Source of the DNA: Ariolimax columbianus
Lineage: Eukaryota; Mollusca; Gastropoda; Stylommatophora; Arionidae
Assembly (NCBI GenBank): GCA_036924085.1
Contig: JAVGWX010000004.1
Coordinates: forward strand, 82,238,941-82,302,940
Direction: 5' to 3'
DNA: 64,000 nucleotides
The notes beneath the pieces are model-generated. The model was not told where the DNA came from and did no database searches. It saw nothing but the letters and a program-made list of their open reading frames with translations. Positions 40,112 to 51,235 of the stretch are shown here, in pieces; positions within the stretch are counted from its first letter, which is position 1; the number at the start of each line of letters is the position of its first letter. The translations under genes and the position numbers were made by a program.

Positions 40112-40215
40112 TGGGGGAACTGAGACGCTAGTCAGGCACAACATGATGACCAGGACGTCGCGTCAGGGCCAGGCACAACATACTGACCAGGAGTCAACTT
40201 ACTCATGTGGGCATT
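40112..40215 (+). mobile_element. SINE S2, internally deleted
   Basis: aactgagacgctagtcaggc with the duplicated 5' block (acaacatgatgaccaggacg / acaacatactgaccaggagt). It is joined directly to the 3' end caacttactcatgtgggcat. The core is missing, like the copy at 15.35 kb. Confidence 0.75.
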
Positions 40216-40290
40216 ACGCAACACAGACTGTAATGTCAGGCGAACTCATGTAGGGAAAATGGTTCACAGAACCGACTTCATTTCAACAGG

Positions 40291-40545
40291 GCGCCCCTAT
40301 ATGTGCCCAGACCGCGCCCCTATACGTGCCCATACCGCGCCCCTATATGTGCCCAGACCGCGCCCCTATACGTACCCAAACCGCGCCCCTATATGTGCCC
40401 AGACCGCGCCCCTATATGTGCTCAGACCGCGCGCCTATATGTGCTCAGACCGCGCCCCTATATGTGCTCAGACCGCGCCTCTATATGTGCTCAGACTGCG
40501 CCCCTATAAATGCTCAGACAGCGCCCCTATATGTGCTCAGACCAC
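40291..40545. repeat. 23 bp minisatellite, 11 units
   Basis: Unit gcgcccctatatgtgcccag acc; later units have gctcagacc. 23 is not divisible by 3, so all three + frames stay open as the same rotating peptide (APICAQTAPLYVPRPRPYMC-like), a pure repeat artefact. Confidence 0.95.
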
Positions 40546-41194
40546 GAAAAGTGCCGGGACAGGGCAACAAATTATGTAGCACCTGCGGAGACTCCGACAT
40601 TTTTCCAAGACTTGCGTAAGGTACTCATTTGCAGCTGATTGGACTGGAAGAAGCGGTCGTACCATGAAACAACCTACGACATCCCCGGTCAGTCAAACCG
40701 AGCGCTACGGGATTCGAACCTGGTAGGTTGGGATTGTAAATCAAGCTCGTGACGCTCTTGACCACCGAATCTGACGTAGAGAAGACGACTGGACGTGTAA
40801 ACTAGTGAATAAATAGCTTTCCCATAAATTAGAAGAAAAAAAAGTTGCTCAAGTATCGTTTTAACGAAGAATAAAAAAAACCCACGGCGGTTTGGAATAA
40901 CCATTGAGGCGTGTCGCAATTTTTGAATACAGGTGGGAGAACAGCTGTTCGGAGGCCTTCCAGAGCTAGACCGCCATGTCGTGCTAACGGTAATGGGTTT
41001 TACAAACCAACGTGCTTTTTGGGGCGAGCCTAGTGGCGTTCAAAGTGTGACCTAGTTGTGGGGCAGAGGTTCTGAAGCTAGCAGACAGACCGCTCATCGT
41101 GTTCCGCTCATGGATGTGTTTTACCACGGCCATCTTGATACATTTTGGGCAGTATTCTCGTCTATTAACACGGTCCTGGATGGTTGTCACGACC
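40546..41194. other. no recognised gene
   Basis: Short frames only; no domains. May include the diverged upstream part of the LINE fragment at 41195. Confidence 0.35.
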
Positions 41195-41670
41195 GTGACC
41201 TACGAGCCCCCCTCATCAATTCCACTGCACTCCCTGCGATGTGCTACGGGGCCGAGACGTGGATACTAACAAAATCACTAGAGAACAAATTGAGAGTGAC
41301 CCACGCCTCCCTCGAGAGACGCTTGATAGTAATCACTCTCTGGAACCAAGCGTATACAAGGTCTCTACAATTCTGATATAAGGATTGTCTCTGGTGAAGA
41401 ATGCGGAAATCCATGCAGACAAGGCAAACCACAGATGAGCAGGTCACGTGTTGCGACGAAACGATGTTCGATGGAGCACAACGACAGCAGTCTGGTACCC
41501 TCGAGATAAGAAAAGATTGCGGGGAAGACCTAAAATGTGTCGGTCAGACTCACTTGCTGTACGCTGCAACATCCGAGATGCCCCTAGAGGAGCGCTTACC
41601 ACGCACTGGACTTCCGTGACTCACATCAGGTTTCGTTGGAGACAAAGTTGGGACCCGCAGCTACGCTGAG
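41195..41670 (+). pseudogene. LINE thumb and C-terminal fragment (RTE-like)
   Basis: Encodes DLRAPLINSTALPAMCYGAE TWILTKSLENKL, then HASLERRLIVITLWNQ. Frameshifts lead to HADKANHRWAGHV-like, LRRNDVRW and AVWYPRDKKRLRGRPKMC. The 'NSTxLPAMCYGAETW' string is typical of RTE-type thumbs. Its lineage is distinct from EN1-EN4. Confidence 0.72.
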
Positions 41671-42152
41671 GAACGGGTCATCAAGATCAAGATCTTGATA
41701 ATATCAAGATGGCCGTGGTTTCACGCTGTCAGACGAGCTCCCGTGATAAACTCCCGTCCATTGTCTCGAGCTCCTCTTTAGCTGTGAACAGTTCTGAGTC
41801 TTGCGTTGAGTCATTTATCCAGGGTGCCTACCTTAACTTGCTATACAGAGAGCCGTCCTGTCAAATATGCTGTGCAGTTTGTTAGCTTAGTGGGGGGGGG
41901 GGGGGGGCTGTGGATAGATTTCAATAAGGGGTGTATGTGTATTACATGGCTTTTGTGAACGTAGAATGACGTAATACAGAGCTATTGATTTTGCCTTTCA
42001 ACATAATCAAGTTTAATCTCATTGCTGAAGTCAACTTGGAGGATTTGTAGGGCAGAGGAATAAAGCTCGTACCTTTAGTCGCCACGCGCCCTACATCAGG
42101 TGCCTTCAATCTTTTTTTAAAACTCTGTATAACATTTTGAGTATACCATTTT
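41671..42152. other. no recognised gene; poly-G run
   Basis: A poly-G tract lies at about 41890-41908. No domain-bearing frame; no repeat matches recognised. Confidence 0.35.
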
Positions 42153-42700
42153 GAGGTAGCCGCGTAGCGCAGTGGTTAGCGAGCTGGTTCGCATCTGAGT
42201 GGTCCGGTATTTGGAATATAGTGAGGAAGAAGCTGCGCTGTTCATCAACCTCCCTGTCTGGTTCTACATTGGACCAGTGGCACTGACGACTGGAGATAAC
42301 TCAGTGGTCACAACACCTCCTTTGAGACCAGGGGTCGCTTGAAACATGCGGGGCTCGATCCCACGCCGTTTCCATTCATCGCTTTTCGAGACGAGTGCCT
42401 TACTTCTCGACCACAGCGACCACACCCGGTCAGTAATGAGCTTTTGACTGTGAACAGGAAGGGGAAGTCCTCAATACCCGTCTTGTCCCTTTGCGCGATC
42501 GTTGAGGCGGAAATGCTATTCAGACCACAACAGCTCCCGGGTCGACCCATCCTTAAATGGGTACCGGTTCAGTCCGGGCAGTTAAAGCGGCGAGAGAGAG
42601 GAGATGGCTACCGCCCTCATATAGCCGAGCCTTTGAAATGTGACATCGCTAAATACCTCACACACCTACGGTGGTAATGCTATGGGTTACTTTACTTTGA
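42153..42700 (+). mobile_element. SINE S4 split by a nested SINE S3
   Basis: The S4 head (gtagccgcgtagcgcagtgg, ttagcgagctggttcgcatc) is at 42155-42205. The S4 body and tail (gttgaggcggaaatgctatt, ctcccgggtcgacccatcct, taccggttcagtccgggcag, to atgctatgggttactttact) resume at about 42502-42700. The gap holds a reverse S3 plus extra sequence. Confidence 0.8.
42208..42425 (-). mobile_element. SINE S3, reverse, nested in S4
   Basis: In reverse: head tggtcgagaagtaaggcact, gcgtgggatcgagccccgca (B-box-like), tgtttcaagcgacccctggt and a body including gaccagacagggaggttgat. The tail is truncated at the left boundary (tggaatatagtgagg). Confidence 0.75.
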
Positions 42701-42780
42701 CTTTTATACTATTTTCTCCTTTTTTTTTTCAGAATGTCTTCTTCCCCCAATCTCCTTCCAAGATTGCATGACTGAAAAGG

Positions 42781-43030
42781 TCAATCAAGTACAACATTTA
42801 TTGCTGCCGGTGGAGCACACGTCTTGAAAAAATACACGCAAATCTTCATGCATTGGGTCACGTGTACAAGCTGCTCAATCCATGTTTTCCCGGTGTCTTT
42901 GATATTTGCCTCAAGTTCTCTCTGCAATGAATTAGTAGGCCTTCCCCTACTTCTCTTGACTCTGAGGTTCCAGGACAGAGACTGCCTTGTAATGCTATCA
43001 ATTGGTTTACCAAATCTATACCATGTCAAA
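42781..43030 (-). pseudogene. EN1 LINE C-terminus
   Basis: The reverse strand encodes GKPIDSITRQSLSWNLRVKR, SRGRPTNSLQRELEANIKDT and GKTWIEQLVHVTQ. This is the EN1 '(N/S)ITRQxLxWN...RGRPxxxxxRExEAxxxxxGKTW' end. Open for about 80 codons but lacks the RT. Confidence 0.72.
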
Positions 43031-43102
43031 CGTTAGCGCCGCTTCTTCGTGTCTCGTTCCACATATATCTTGGTGGCCAGTTGTCTCTCACATATCAACA
43101 TT

Positions 43103-43192
43103 AGTCTTCTTCTTCTTCTTCTTCTTCTTCTTCTTCTTCCTCTTCCTCCTCCCCCACTTCCTCCCTTCTTCTTCTTCTGTACTTCTAGTTCG
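43103..43192. repeat. (CTT)n tract, reverse GAA tail of RH3
   Basis: About 35 bp of pure CTT followed by an impure tct/tcc region and ttcttcttctgtacttc. It sits at the 3' end of the reverse RH3 copy, so it looks like an expanded GAA tail. Proline, leucine, phenylalanine, lysine and arginine run frames here are artefacts. Confidence 0.88.
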
Positions 43193-43630
43193 ATGCGGTT
43201 CTCGACGGAGACTGAACGTTTCAGATCTTCGCCGGTCCCCACAGCTTTTCGAGCATGGTCGCTCCCCCAGCCCAGACTGCCTCTCTTTGGTCTGTATAAG
43301 TAGGGCAGTCCTGCAGGGTGTTCTGGTGTTTCCTTGGGTGCACGTGGCGGTGTCTCCGAGACCCACTTTGTGGATGTGGGCCTTGAGTCTGCAATGTCCC
43401 GTTCTGAGTCTGAAGATCTTTGTCTGCCCGCTTCTGCCATGTTTGTCTATGCTGTTATTTCTGACTTGTTCTTTTCTTTAAATTTCGTCACCATAGATCG
43501 TTTGATGAGTGTCTTTGCTTCTTTGTAGCTCTGGATGGGGAGTCTGCGTGCCGCCACTTCCGGCTTTTGCAAACTCATCTGCTTTCTCGTTTCCAGGGAT
43601 CCCACATTGGGCCTAGATCTGTTTTTTTTA
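43190..43630 (-). pseudogene. RH3 LINE RNase H end and C-terminus
   Basis: Reverse frames: NPMWDPWKRESR-like start with QADEFAKAGSGGTQTPHPEL (RNase H end), ETFSLRREPHRTR and the C-terminal 'DRPYLYRPKRGSLGWG' in shifted frame. Nucleotides match the RH3 copies at 9.1 and 18.4 kb (for example the reverse of ggcagacaaagatcttcag). Confidence 0.7.
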
Positions 43631-43774
43631 AGACAGCAACCCTATGTTGTATTTTATTTCGTGTGAGTCTATCTTGTTTGTGGCTCGGGATGGCTTGGAG
43701 TACACTCCTGGAGTCTATCTTGTTTGGGCTTGAGATGGCTTGGAGTTTGGTCCGTCCACATTAGTGATTTTATT

Positions 43775-43858
43775 GGGCCAAAGATGCAGCAGTGAATGAG
43801 TTTACAGCAGCCAATGACTCATAGCTAACTGCTTGCTTCAGGGTCAGTAATTAATTTT
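43775..43858 (+). mobile_element. SINE S1 second subfamily, 5' fragment
   Basis: aaagatgcagcagtgaatga, gtttacagcagccaatgact, catagctaactgcttgcttc, agggtcagtaa matches 396-475. Truncated on the 3' side. Confidence 0.65.
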
Positions 43859-43864
43859 ACGTGT

Positions 43865-44085
43865 GGTTTGGTCGCTTCTACTTCTCTTGATCTTGGGAAT
43901 TCCAGAACTATCTTGTACTGCCATCAGCTAATTTCCTTAATGTCTGTTCCATCCAACGCCAGCATCTTCTCCTCACGTCATGTCCCACTGATATCTATCT
44001 GATTCTTTCAGACAGTTCCACATTAGTGATCTTATCATACCGCTTCAATCTCTCCATCTGGACAGACCCTCATCAATTATGTGCC
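43865..44085 (-). pseudogene. EN1 LINE C-terminal fragment, decayed
   Basis: The reverse sequence reads cagatggagagattgaagcg, tgacgtgaggagaagatgct and attccaagatcaagagaagt. It parallels the EN1 series 'RLKWxD...GHxLRK...SxxPKxKRxRSD', as in 13.7-14.0 kb. Many stops. Confidence 0.5.
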
Positions 44086-44595
44086 ACTAATATTGATTAC
44101 ACATCAACCCATCCATATTCATGTAGTGAAACCCAAGTCTTTTTGATCAGCGGTACCCAGCTTTGCCCGATTTATTTTTGATCGTCCCTATATTCAGTGG
44201 CATCGCTACAACTTACAGGGCCCCCAGGTATAACTTAAGTGGAAGGCTCCTTATATGACAGTTTCAATTACATCTAGTACGCAGTAATGTTGGACTTATA
44301 TAAGCAATCAGCATAGGGCGAATAAACATGGTTGGGCGTAGGGCTGACAATTTCATAATGTAAAACCGTTGCTCTTGAAACCACCACTGGAAAAGTTAGG
44401 ATACATACTTTCTGTAAAGTAACCAGCTGTGGTGGTAGCCCAATGCATCACTTGGAGTGACAAGACAAATCATGTTTATAATCGAATATCACAGACAATG
44501 CAAATGATACACATGCACGCTGACCGAGCATCCAACCAGTGTGGAGACACGCATACATGAGGGACACGGTCACTAAGTAACATCAGTTTTATTAA
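44086..44595. other. no recognised gene; weak dispersed repeat
   Basis: About 44430-44475 resembles 21730-21775 (see 21206-21935). Otherwise nothing identified. Confidence 0.35.
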
Positions 44596-44599
44596 CAGC

Positions 44600-44965
44600 A
44601 TTTTTACAAGAGTGCTAATTATATATTTTTTGGGGTCTTTATTTTTCGACATAGTGTCCATGCTTTGCACACTCCGGACACTCTCCGCATAGCCAAATCC
44701 TCGCTCAAAAAGGAGTGTACAGAACCATTGCTTATCCCCCACCTCATACACAAGATCTCTGATCGTGACAAACCAGTCTAAGACCAAGGCCGTATTTGGT
44801 CAATGTCGTCATCATTCATTTTTGAAGCGAATGTACCACTCCTTAATATGTGCGATGCTCGTGCAATCGTCATCGAAAGCCTGTTAAATCTTCCGAATGG
44901 TTTCCACTTTGGTGTCTTCTAGGTTTTGTAAAAATTTTATGCCACACCCCTACTCAATTCTTTTC
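44600..44965 (-). pseudogene. mariner-like transposase N-terminal relic
   Basis: Reverse: IKFLQNLEDTKVETIRKI, one stop, QAFDDDCTSIAHIKEWYIRF K, then a deletion and DDDIDQIRPW, VTIRDLVYEV, GISNGSVHSFLSEDLAMRRV SG. This is the paired HTH region of mariner transposases: first HTH ending in EWY.RF, second containing GIS.GSVH.IL.EDL.MRRV. The catalytic DDD/DDE domain is absent. Confidence 0.82.
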
Positions 44966-45600
44966 GCTGCTCAATTATTTTTCGCTGCTCAATTCTTTTG
45001 GTAATTTCGGGGTGAACGAAAACCCGATGGGTGCTAACTACACTCAACACTGAAAGGCTGGCTGCCAGTCAGTGACTGATGTAATTTGGTGGTGTGAAAA
45101 ATGTCGTGCATGTGCATTGGCAGTTCTCTACTACCTCCCTGCTGAAGAACAACACCATGCTTCATTTGTTTCTCTAGATAAAAGTATTAGGTTGGATATT
45201 TTTTGAACACACCTCAAATATATATATTTCCGAGTGTAGCGGGGTCTTTGTGTATGACACGGACAAGAATAGCACCACTGTCCCACAGGGAACATGCCGT
45301 AAGAGGCGACTAACTGTGTGACATGGCATTACACCAGCCATGTTTAGGTGGTTTGTTAAGTACAGGATAGATGGCGCCCAACAGGCTGCGGGTCTACTTT
45401 GCTATAGTGTTTGAGTCTATTTAGATGGACTCACACATCAGTTAACCACTCTCCAGAGCACTTATCCCAACGCACCAGAGTAACAAGCTGCTCGAACCTA
45501 GCCCGCTAGGCAGGGAATTCTCCTCCCAGTTACATCCAGCTGGGACCTGCACATAGTCTTTTGCCCTTGTAGATGTACTGGTCGACTGAGATATAAATAT
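44966..45600. other. no recognised gene
   Basis: This stretch lies upstream of the first HIPK exon seen here and would be intronic if the preceding HIPK exon lies further left. No exon for the HIPK activation loop (upstream of APE) is recognisable in it. Confidence 0.4.
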
Positions 45601-45800
45601 ATTTATTTCATCTTCTTCTGTGTTCGTCCTGAAAAGTACATGTCATGGTTTACGGTGAGTTGTGAAATTTTTGGCCTGACACATCCATTTTTTTGTGGGT
45701 ACTGAGTTTGCCATTCCACTGCGATCTCTATTCTCTTAGTATGACTAAACTTGTGCAGCCTGTTTCCAGGGCCGTCGAATGGAGACAGAATAGAGACTTG
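45601..45800 (-). mobile_element. SINE S1, second subfamily
   Basis: Reverse S1: tcttcttctgtgttcgtcct, gaaaagtacatgtcatggtt, ttggcctgacacatccattt, actgcgatctctattctctt, agtatgactaaacttgtgca, gcctgtttccagggccg. The 5' part is missing. Confidence 0.7.
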
Positions 45801-45905
45801 TTCAGCTGTTACACATGATATTATTATGCAGTTATTTGAGAGCGAATGATGATGAAGTAGAGGTGTAAAAATGGACATCTGATAATATGCAATAAATCAA
45901 CTTAG

Positions 45906-46097
<192 letters not shown>

Positions 46098-46134
46098 TAA
46101 AAAGTAACAAATATTTTTTCTATTTTAATTAACA

Positions 46135-46492
46135 AATGAATGTGGGGAACTGAAACATTAGTCCAGTCAGGCACAACATACAGATCAGGATGTCACGTCA
46201 GGGTCAGGCACCATACACTGACCAAGACCAGAATTTCTCTTCCATGTAGCATTCCCTGAAAACTGGCTGTTATCAAGGTAGCCTGGCTGACGAAATGCGG
46301 ATCGTTGTGATCCCCGTAGTAGTGAGCGATATGCAGATTAAGCCAAACATAACACAACCTTCCTGGAGGACTGCAGTCTACATTCATCAGCATGCTCGGG
46401 TTGTGAGGAAAGCTACTACAGCCTGCCACTCAACGTCCTTTTCAGAAAGCACAAAAAGGGTACATTTACTCATTGTGGGCATTCGAAACAAC
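46135..46492 (+). mobile_element. SINE S2, full length
   Basis: gtggggaactgaaacattag, duplicated 5' block (caggcacaacatacagatca / caggcaccatacactgacca), gtagtgagcgatatgcagat, cctggaggactgcagtctac, cttttcagaaagcacaaaaa and cattgtgggcattcgaaaca. Confidence 0.82.
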
Positions 46493-46539
46493 TAACTAAT
46501 GTTTCTTTTTAACTTCCTCTCAATTTTTGTCTACCAAAA

Positions 46540-46660
46540 TCAAGATACGAAGTTCAACCAGTTAAAAATTCTGGTCGAACTACTCGGCTGAAGTACAAGC
46601 ACTAAGCATTGCTGTCAAAATAATAAAGGACACAACAAGCCAAATGTCAGCTGCTTGTAT
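46540..46660 (+). pseudogene. RNase H-LINE fragment (RH2-like)
   Basis: Encodes NYSAEVQALSIAVKIIKDTT SQM, the second catalytic (Glu) block of RNase H, as in NYTAEVQALGQAANIIY at 54.37 kb. No other part of the domain is present. Confidence 0.6.
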
Positions 46661-46789
46661 TCCTCTCAAATGCAGTGTCGGTTCTACATGCCGGCAACTG
46701 GCCACCCCACCTTACAACCTGAGGCTTAGAATAGTCTCTAACACTTCGTTTCTGACCATTGGGTTAGTCTGCTGAAGGATTTCCTTATT

Positions 46790-46990
46790 TTTAGCTTAAA
46801 AAAGTCTTAAGAACACCCATGGAAAAAGAGGCAGATGAAGATCAAAGAACACAAGGAGAAGAGACTTAAAGGCTGATACAAGAAAAGTGAAGGGACTGGA
46901 AAAAACAGGAGAAAATATCACCGGACAGGTCTGCTTGAAGAAGGTTGGCCTATGCACACCATGGTGATAAGGTTGAAGAAGAAGAAGGTA
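46790..46990 (+). pseudogene. EN1 LINE 3' end
   Basis: Frames with PMEKEADEDQR, GLEKTGENITGQVCLKKVGL CTPW and stop, then a ttgaagaagaagaag tail, match 'KKTGxxWxxxxxxAxxRxxWRxLVxGLCTPW' of EN1. Note the GAA-rich tail here too. Confidence 0.55.
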
Positions 46991-47429
46991 AGAGTTTTTG
47001 TCTGGATGCCAACCATTTTTTGTTGGCCATGATATAGTGAAAAAGACTGTTCTTAAAAGGAGTAAACCTACGCTATAACAAGGATAAAACCACAAGACAC
47101 AGCAACAGTGCATACTTCTAACCCGCTTAAGATAAAAACCTGCATCCTGGAGAAGTAAAATCTTCACATTCATAAAGATTACAAGTTCAGGAGTTTGATC
47201 AAATGACACATGGAACAATGAACATACCTACAATTTCTTTGAGATAAAAACCTGTGTGCTGCATCAATAAAAAACAAACTGACACAATAAAAAATAACTT
47301 AACATGAAACAAAGTATACAAAATAGAGTTTGACAAATGACAGCCTTTTTTTGTCTCTACCTTGTCATTGTAGAGAATTCTATGTGCTCCGATGGCCCCA
47401 AGAGCTATGTTGGTGGTAGTAGAAATACA

Positions 47430-47700
47430 AGCAGGGTCTCAAGACAGGGCACAGCATTCTAAATAAACACAGGTACAAGCTTCAACTGTCTGCTTCGTCA
47501 CTGCATACATATGGACTAAACAAACAAACTGCTGAGCATGCTTTACAGGACTGTTCCATGTACGAGGAAAATACACTGGTCCAACGATTCAATGCTAACC
47601 TCAAAACTGTATGAAGCTAAAACAGCGGTGAGTTCACCATGGGAAATTTTCTGATGGTGTAAATATCAAAGGTGCGACAAGAAGAAAAAGAAGTAGCATA
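47430..47700 (+). pseudogene. RH2 LINE C-terminal and 3' fragment
   Basis: RTGHSILNKHRYKLQLSAS-like frame, gctgagcatgctttacagga ctgttcc (AEHALQDCS), ccaacgattcaatgctaacc and tgcgacaagaagaaaaagaa tail. The order matches 15.1-15.3 kb and 55.25-55.5 kb. Confidence 0.65.
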
Positions 47701-47994
47701 ATTACCAGCAGGGTTTCCCAAGTCAGCTTGGAGGAGAGTGTGTCATGACTCAGATAGCCAATCTGGCAGCAGCATAATTACCAGCTGGATCTTCTATGTC
47801 AAAGGGTAATAGGCCAGACGAAGTGAGTCTCAAACCTGATGCTCTGTATGTAGCCTGGGACCAGCATAGGACCATGGAAAGCAAATCTGACAGCAGCACC
47901 TGCTGATAGGGTACAGTGTCATTTTAGCTTTATGCAGGGCATAATAAAATGGCCCGCAGAGTTCTGCTAAATCTAAAAGTGACTGCTAAATCTA

Positions 47995-48090
47995 AAAGTG
48001 AATAGAGCTAACAGCGGCCAGAGAGTCGTAGCTGGCTGTGGGCACCAAGGTCAGCAATTCAAGAGCTGACCAAGACCCTATTTTTGGAAT
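47995..48090 (+). mobile_element. SINE S1 second subfamily, 5' fragment
   Basis: gtgaatagagctaacagcgg, ccagagagtcgtagctggct, gtgggcaccaaggtcagcaa, gctgaccaagaccctat. Truncated at the 3' side, immediately followed by the duplicated chimeric block. Confidence 0.65.
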
Positions 48091-48115
48091 TATGATTCTT
48101 TAACGTATCTTCAGA

Positions 48116-48725
48116 ACTGCTCAGTCCATTTCAGATTGCATTTCCTAGATACATTCCTATGAAATTTAGAATGAACAAATTTGATTACGTCAGAACAGCA
48201 GAACAAGAGATGCAATATGCTGTTAAGGACTCCAGCAGATAAATATAGAGAATTACAGAGATACGATTATATGTGTTTCATAGACTACAAAAAGGCCTTT
48301 TATGGAATTCAATGTGAGAAATTTATTACGTGTCCAGAAAACATAGTTATGGATGAAAAAGACAGAGTAATCAATAATCTATACAATCGACAAACTGCCA
48401 CCTTTCAGATCTGGCAGACTTTACTCACTGGCAGGTTTTACTTACTAAAACAAACATAGCAGCAAGGAAGTGTACTGTCCCCTTGTCTGTTTGACATTTA
48501 CACAGAACACATTTTTTGCTGGATAGAGGAATTGTCTATCAGTGGAGTATCGCTAGATAATCTCAGATATTATAATGAATATAATTACATGATGGAAGAG
48601 AACAATATTAGAACAAAAAAAAGGAAAGATATCTAGGACTGCCACCAGGTAATCATCTTCACAGATGCACTATCTGTGCTGCAGAATCTCAGGGGTGGTT
48701 AACTGCCGCACCTGAGGAATAAATT
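48116..48725 (+). pseudogene. chimeric RT/RNase H block, copy 1
   Basis: RT part: YDYMCFIDYKKAFYGIQCEK (motif A; normally DYxKAFD), RVINNLYNRQTAT, then SVLSPCLFDIYTEHIF (motif B). It ends in an RNase H piece (HQVIIFTDALSVLQNLRG). About 90% identical by eye to 54473-55052 in the next intron. RT pieces of one lineage joined to RNase H of another suggest a composite insertion. Confidence 0.8.
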
Positions 48726-49242
48726 AATAGGGACGACCAAATCTGTTTTCACTATCATGAGTCGTATATTGACATGCAAGCATCTCACACACAAATTAAA
48801 AATGAGTCTGAACAAGTGATATGTTTACTCAGCTTTATGGTGTAGAATCATGAACAGTGAGCAATTAGAGAAGGGAATTGATACCTTTGAAATGTGAATA
48901 TAAAGAACAATCTGAAGCATTTCCTGGATAGAAAATAAAACAAATAAGGAAGTCTTAGAGAAATTAGAAATGCAAAGAGAATTCATGAATAAAGTCAAGA
49001 TAAATATAATACTTTGGTCACATAAAATGACATAGCACCTTACTGGAAACAATACTGAATGGAAAGGTGGAGGGTTAACGTGCCAGAAGTAAACAGATAA
49101 GTGGGAGGATAATAAGAAAAGACGAACAGAGAAATGCTTGGCAGATTGAACTATCAAGGTAAGAGACAAAAGGGCATTGGATATACACCACAGCTGACCT
49201 ATGCAGTGTGGTCTCACCTGAATTGAGATAAAGATCTATTTC
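48726..49242 (+). pseudogene. LINE C-terminal relic
   Basis: Frames give SFTLWCRIMNSEQLEKGI-like, KEVLEKLEMQREFMNKVKIN IILWSHKMT and KWEDNKKRRTEKCL, resembling 'LL..I..RKL.YFGH..R...LL...L.GKV.GKR.RGRQ...W.DNIK'. Decayed. RH1 copy 2 inserted into its right end. Confidence 0.55.
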
Positions 49243-49255
49243 AAACGTTGTGTTT
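49243..49255. repeat. 13 bp TSD, left, RH1 copy 2
   Basis: aaacgttgtgttt, repeated exactly at 51631-51643. Confidence 0.92.
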
Positions 49256-49439
49256 AATTACCATTAAGCAGGGTGACAACATGCTTACTGGAAAAAAGCA
49301 GCAAACGCCATTATAGAAGATTTTGCCAAAGCAAACCACATTGATGTTCCTACAGACAGGCATACAGACATAAGTGAAGAACAAAAGAGCCACGACAACA
49401 TCAATATGGCACCAGAGGAGCACATGATGGCAAAACTAA

Positions 49440-50630
49440 CAATGAATGAGAACTTTAAAGAAAAATAAATCGCCCGGAAAAGATGGGGTAACAAATGAAA
49501 TGCTGATGGGCCAAGCCAAATAGCAAAGAGGAGGTTACTTTCAGTCCTGAACCAAAGCTGGAAAAGGGGAATTGTACCGCAGGCATGGAAAGAAGCTGTA
49601 CTTATACCAGTACCAAAGAAAGAAAACGATAGAACAGATCCAAATGGATACAGGCCCATCAGTCTACTGAGCTGTGTAGGTAAGCTGATGGAGCGTATGA
49701 TAAACACCAGACTGATGTGGCACCTGGAAGCAAAACACATTAATTCTACAGCAAGCAGGATTTAGACAACACTGATCCACTGAGGACCAGATCACTCTCA
49801 TAGCATAGGAAATAAAGGATGCTTACCAAGAGAAAAAGCATACAGTAGCGGTTTGGGTGGATCTAGAGAAGGCATTTGACAAGGTGTGGAACTTAAAGTC
49901 AAGCTATGAAGAAGTGAAGTATCTGGAAAAATGTGCGGAAGGATCAGCCACTACCTCGAAAACAGAATTCAAGTACAAGGGCAGACAAGCAAAAAGGTGA
50001 CACTGCAGCAAGGAGTACCCCAAGGGGGAGTACTGTCACCCACACTTTTTGTGGTGTATATAAACAACATCCTAGAGAATATACCAAGAAGAGTCCACAG
50101 CACCATGTTTGCAGACGATCTGGCTATGTGGACCTCTGAAAAGAATCTCACAATAGCAAACAATCGGATGCAGCAAGCCCTAACATCATTGGAGGAGTGG
50201 GCGAAATCATGGCTGGTCAAAATAAATGAAGTTAAAACAACATGTATGATATTCTCGCTTTCAAATAAACCACAGAACACCAAAATAAATCTTAACGGCA
50301 AATATCTGCGGCCAAACGACAACCCAAACTACTTGGGCGTCACATTTGATCGGCGCATGACATGGAAAAGTCAGATCGAGAGAAACCAAAAGAGAGCCAG
50401 ACAAAGAATGGCAGTCATGAGGAAACTTGCTGGCACAAGCTGAGGAGCAGACGAAAGAATACTCAAGAAACTGTACACTGGAAGAGTGAGACCAGTTCTC
50501 GAGTATGACATTGCGACATGGGCAACAGCAGCAGCAAAGGCGAACTTTGATAAAATTAGCAAACTTCAAAACCCAGGCATGAGAGTTATAACAGGAGGCA
50601 TGAAGTCAACGCCAATTGTAGAACTTTGAA
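49440..50630 (+). pseudogene. RH1 copy 2 reverse transcriptase region
   Basis: NKSPGKDGVTNEMLM, GYRPISLLSCVGKLMERMI, WVDLEKAFDKVW (motif A, about 49855), then an open 170-codon stretch with QGVPQGGVLSPTLF, FADDLAMWTSEKNL (motif C, about 50115) and LGVTFDRRMTWKSQI. Disabled by frameshifts near 49500, 49735 and 49895 and a TGA at about 50443 (GTS*GAD). Confidence 0.9.
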
Positions 50631-50705
50631 AGATTACAAATCTGCAACCCATGACCGACAGAAGAGACTGCAGACCCACATGGAAGCCTGCATATCATTC
50701 CGGAG

Positions 50706-51235
50706 GTGGTAGAAAATATACCAGGTATTGGAAACAAGAACAGTCAGACTGAAAAAGAAAGAAGAGATATAACCCTGAGGTACATAGCGAAAAACTACCC
50801 AAGCATGGACTGGACCCATGCATACACCGACGGTTCTGTAACAAACACAACACAGAATGAAGGGGGAGGGGTATTCCTGAGCCTAACAAATGGTATAAAA
50901 ATAACACTGTCAGTAGCAACTGGAAAATTCTCAAGCAATTTCAGAGCAGAGGCACTGAAGGCTGCAGTAAAAGCAATGCCGACAGGCAATAGCAATGAAA
51001 GCCAGATAGTGCTGTTTACAGATGCCCTGGCTGTGGTTACAGCACTAAAAAAAGCAGAAAAATACTGAACTTAATGATTTAAGAGCAGTACTCTGTCAAC
51101 TATGCCAGCAGTCTGCACCAAAAAGAGTAGTGGTACAGTAGGTTCCATCCCACTGTAACATCCAAGGGAACGAGGAGGTAGAGAGACTGGCAAAAGAAGG
51201 TGCAAGACTACCACAACCAGATTCTAGTGTAACCT
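50706..51235 (+). pseudogene. RH1 copy 2 ribonuclease H domain
   Basis: HAYTDGSVT, NFRAEALKAA, LFTDALAVVTAL and (after a frameshift near 51055) HCNIQGNEEVERLAKEG. The fourth catalytic Asp (NEEAD in copy 1) is Glu here (NEEVE), and QWVP has a stop (Q*VP), so the domain is dead. Confidence 0.88.

Noticed and set aside
40205..40619. 124-codon frame rich in APICAQTAPLY repeats
   Set aside because: The 23 bp array leaves all three + frames open.
43002..43481. 159-codon + frame with phenylalanine and leucine runs
   Set aside because: Reads through the (CTT)n tail and antisense of an RH3 LINE.
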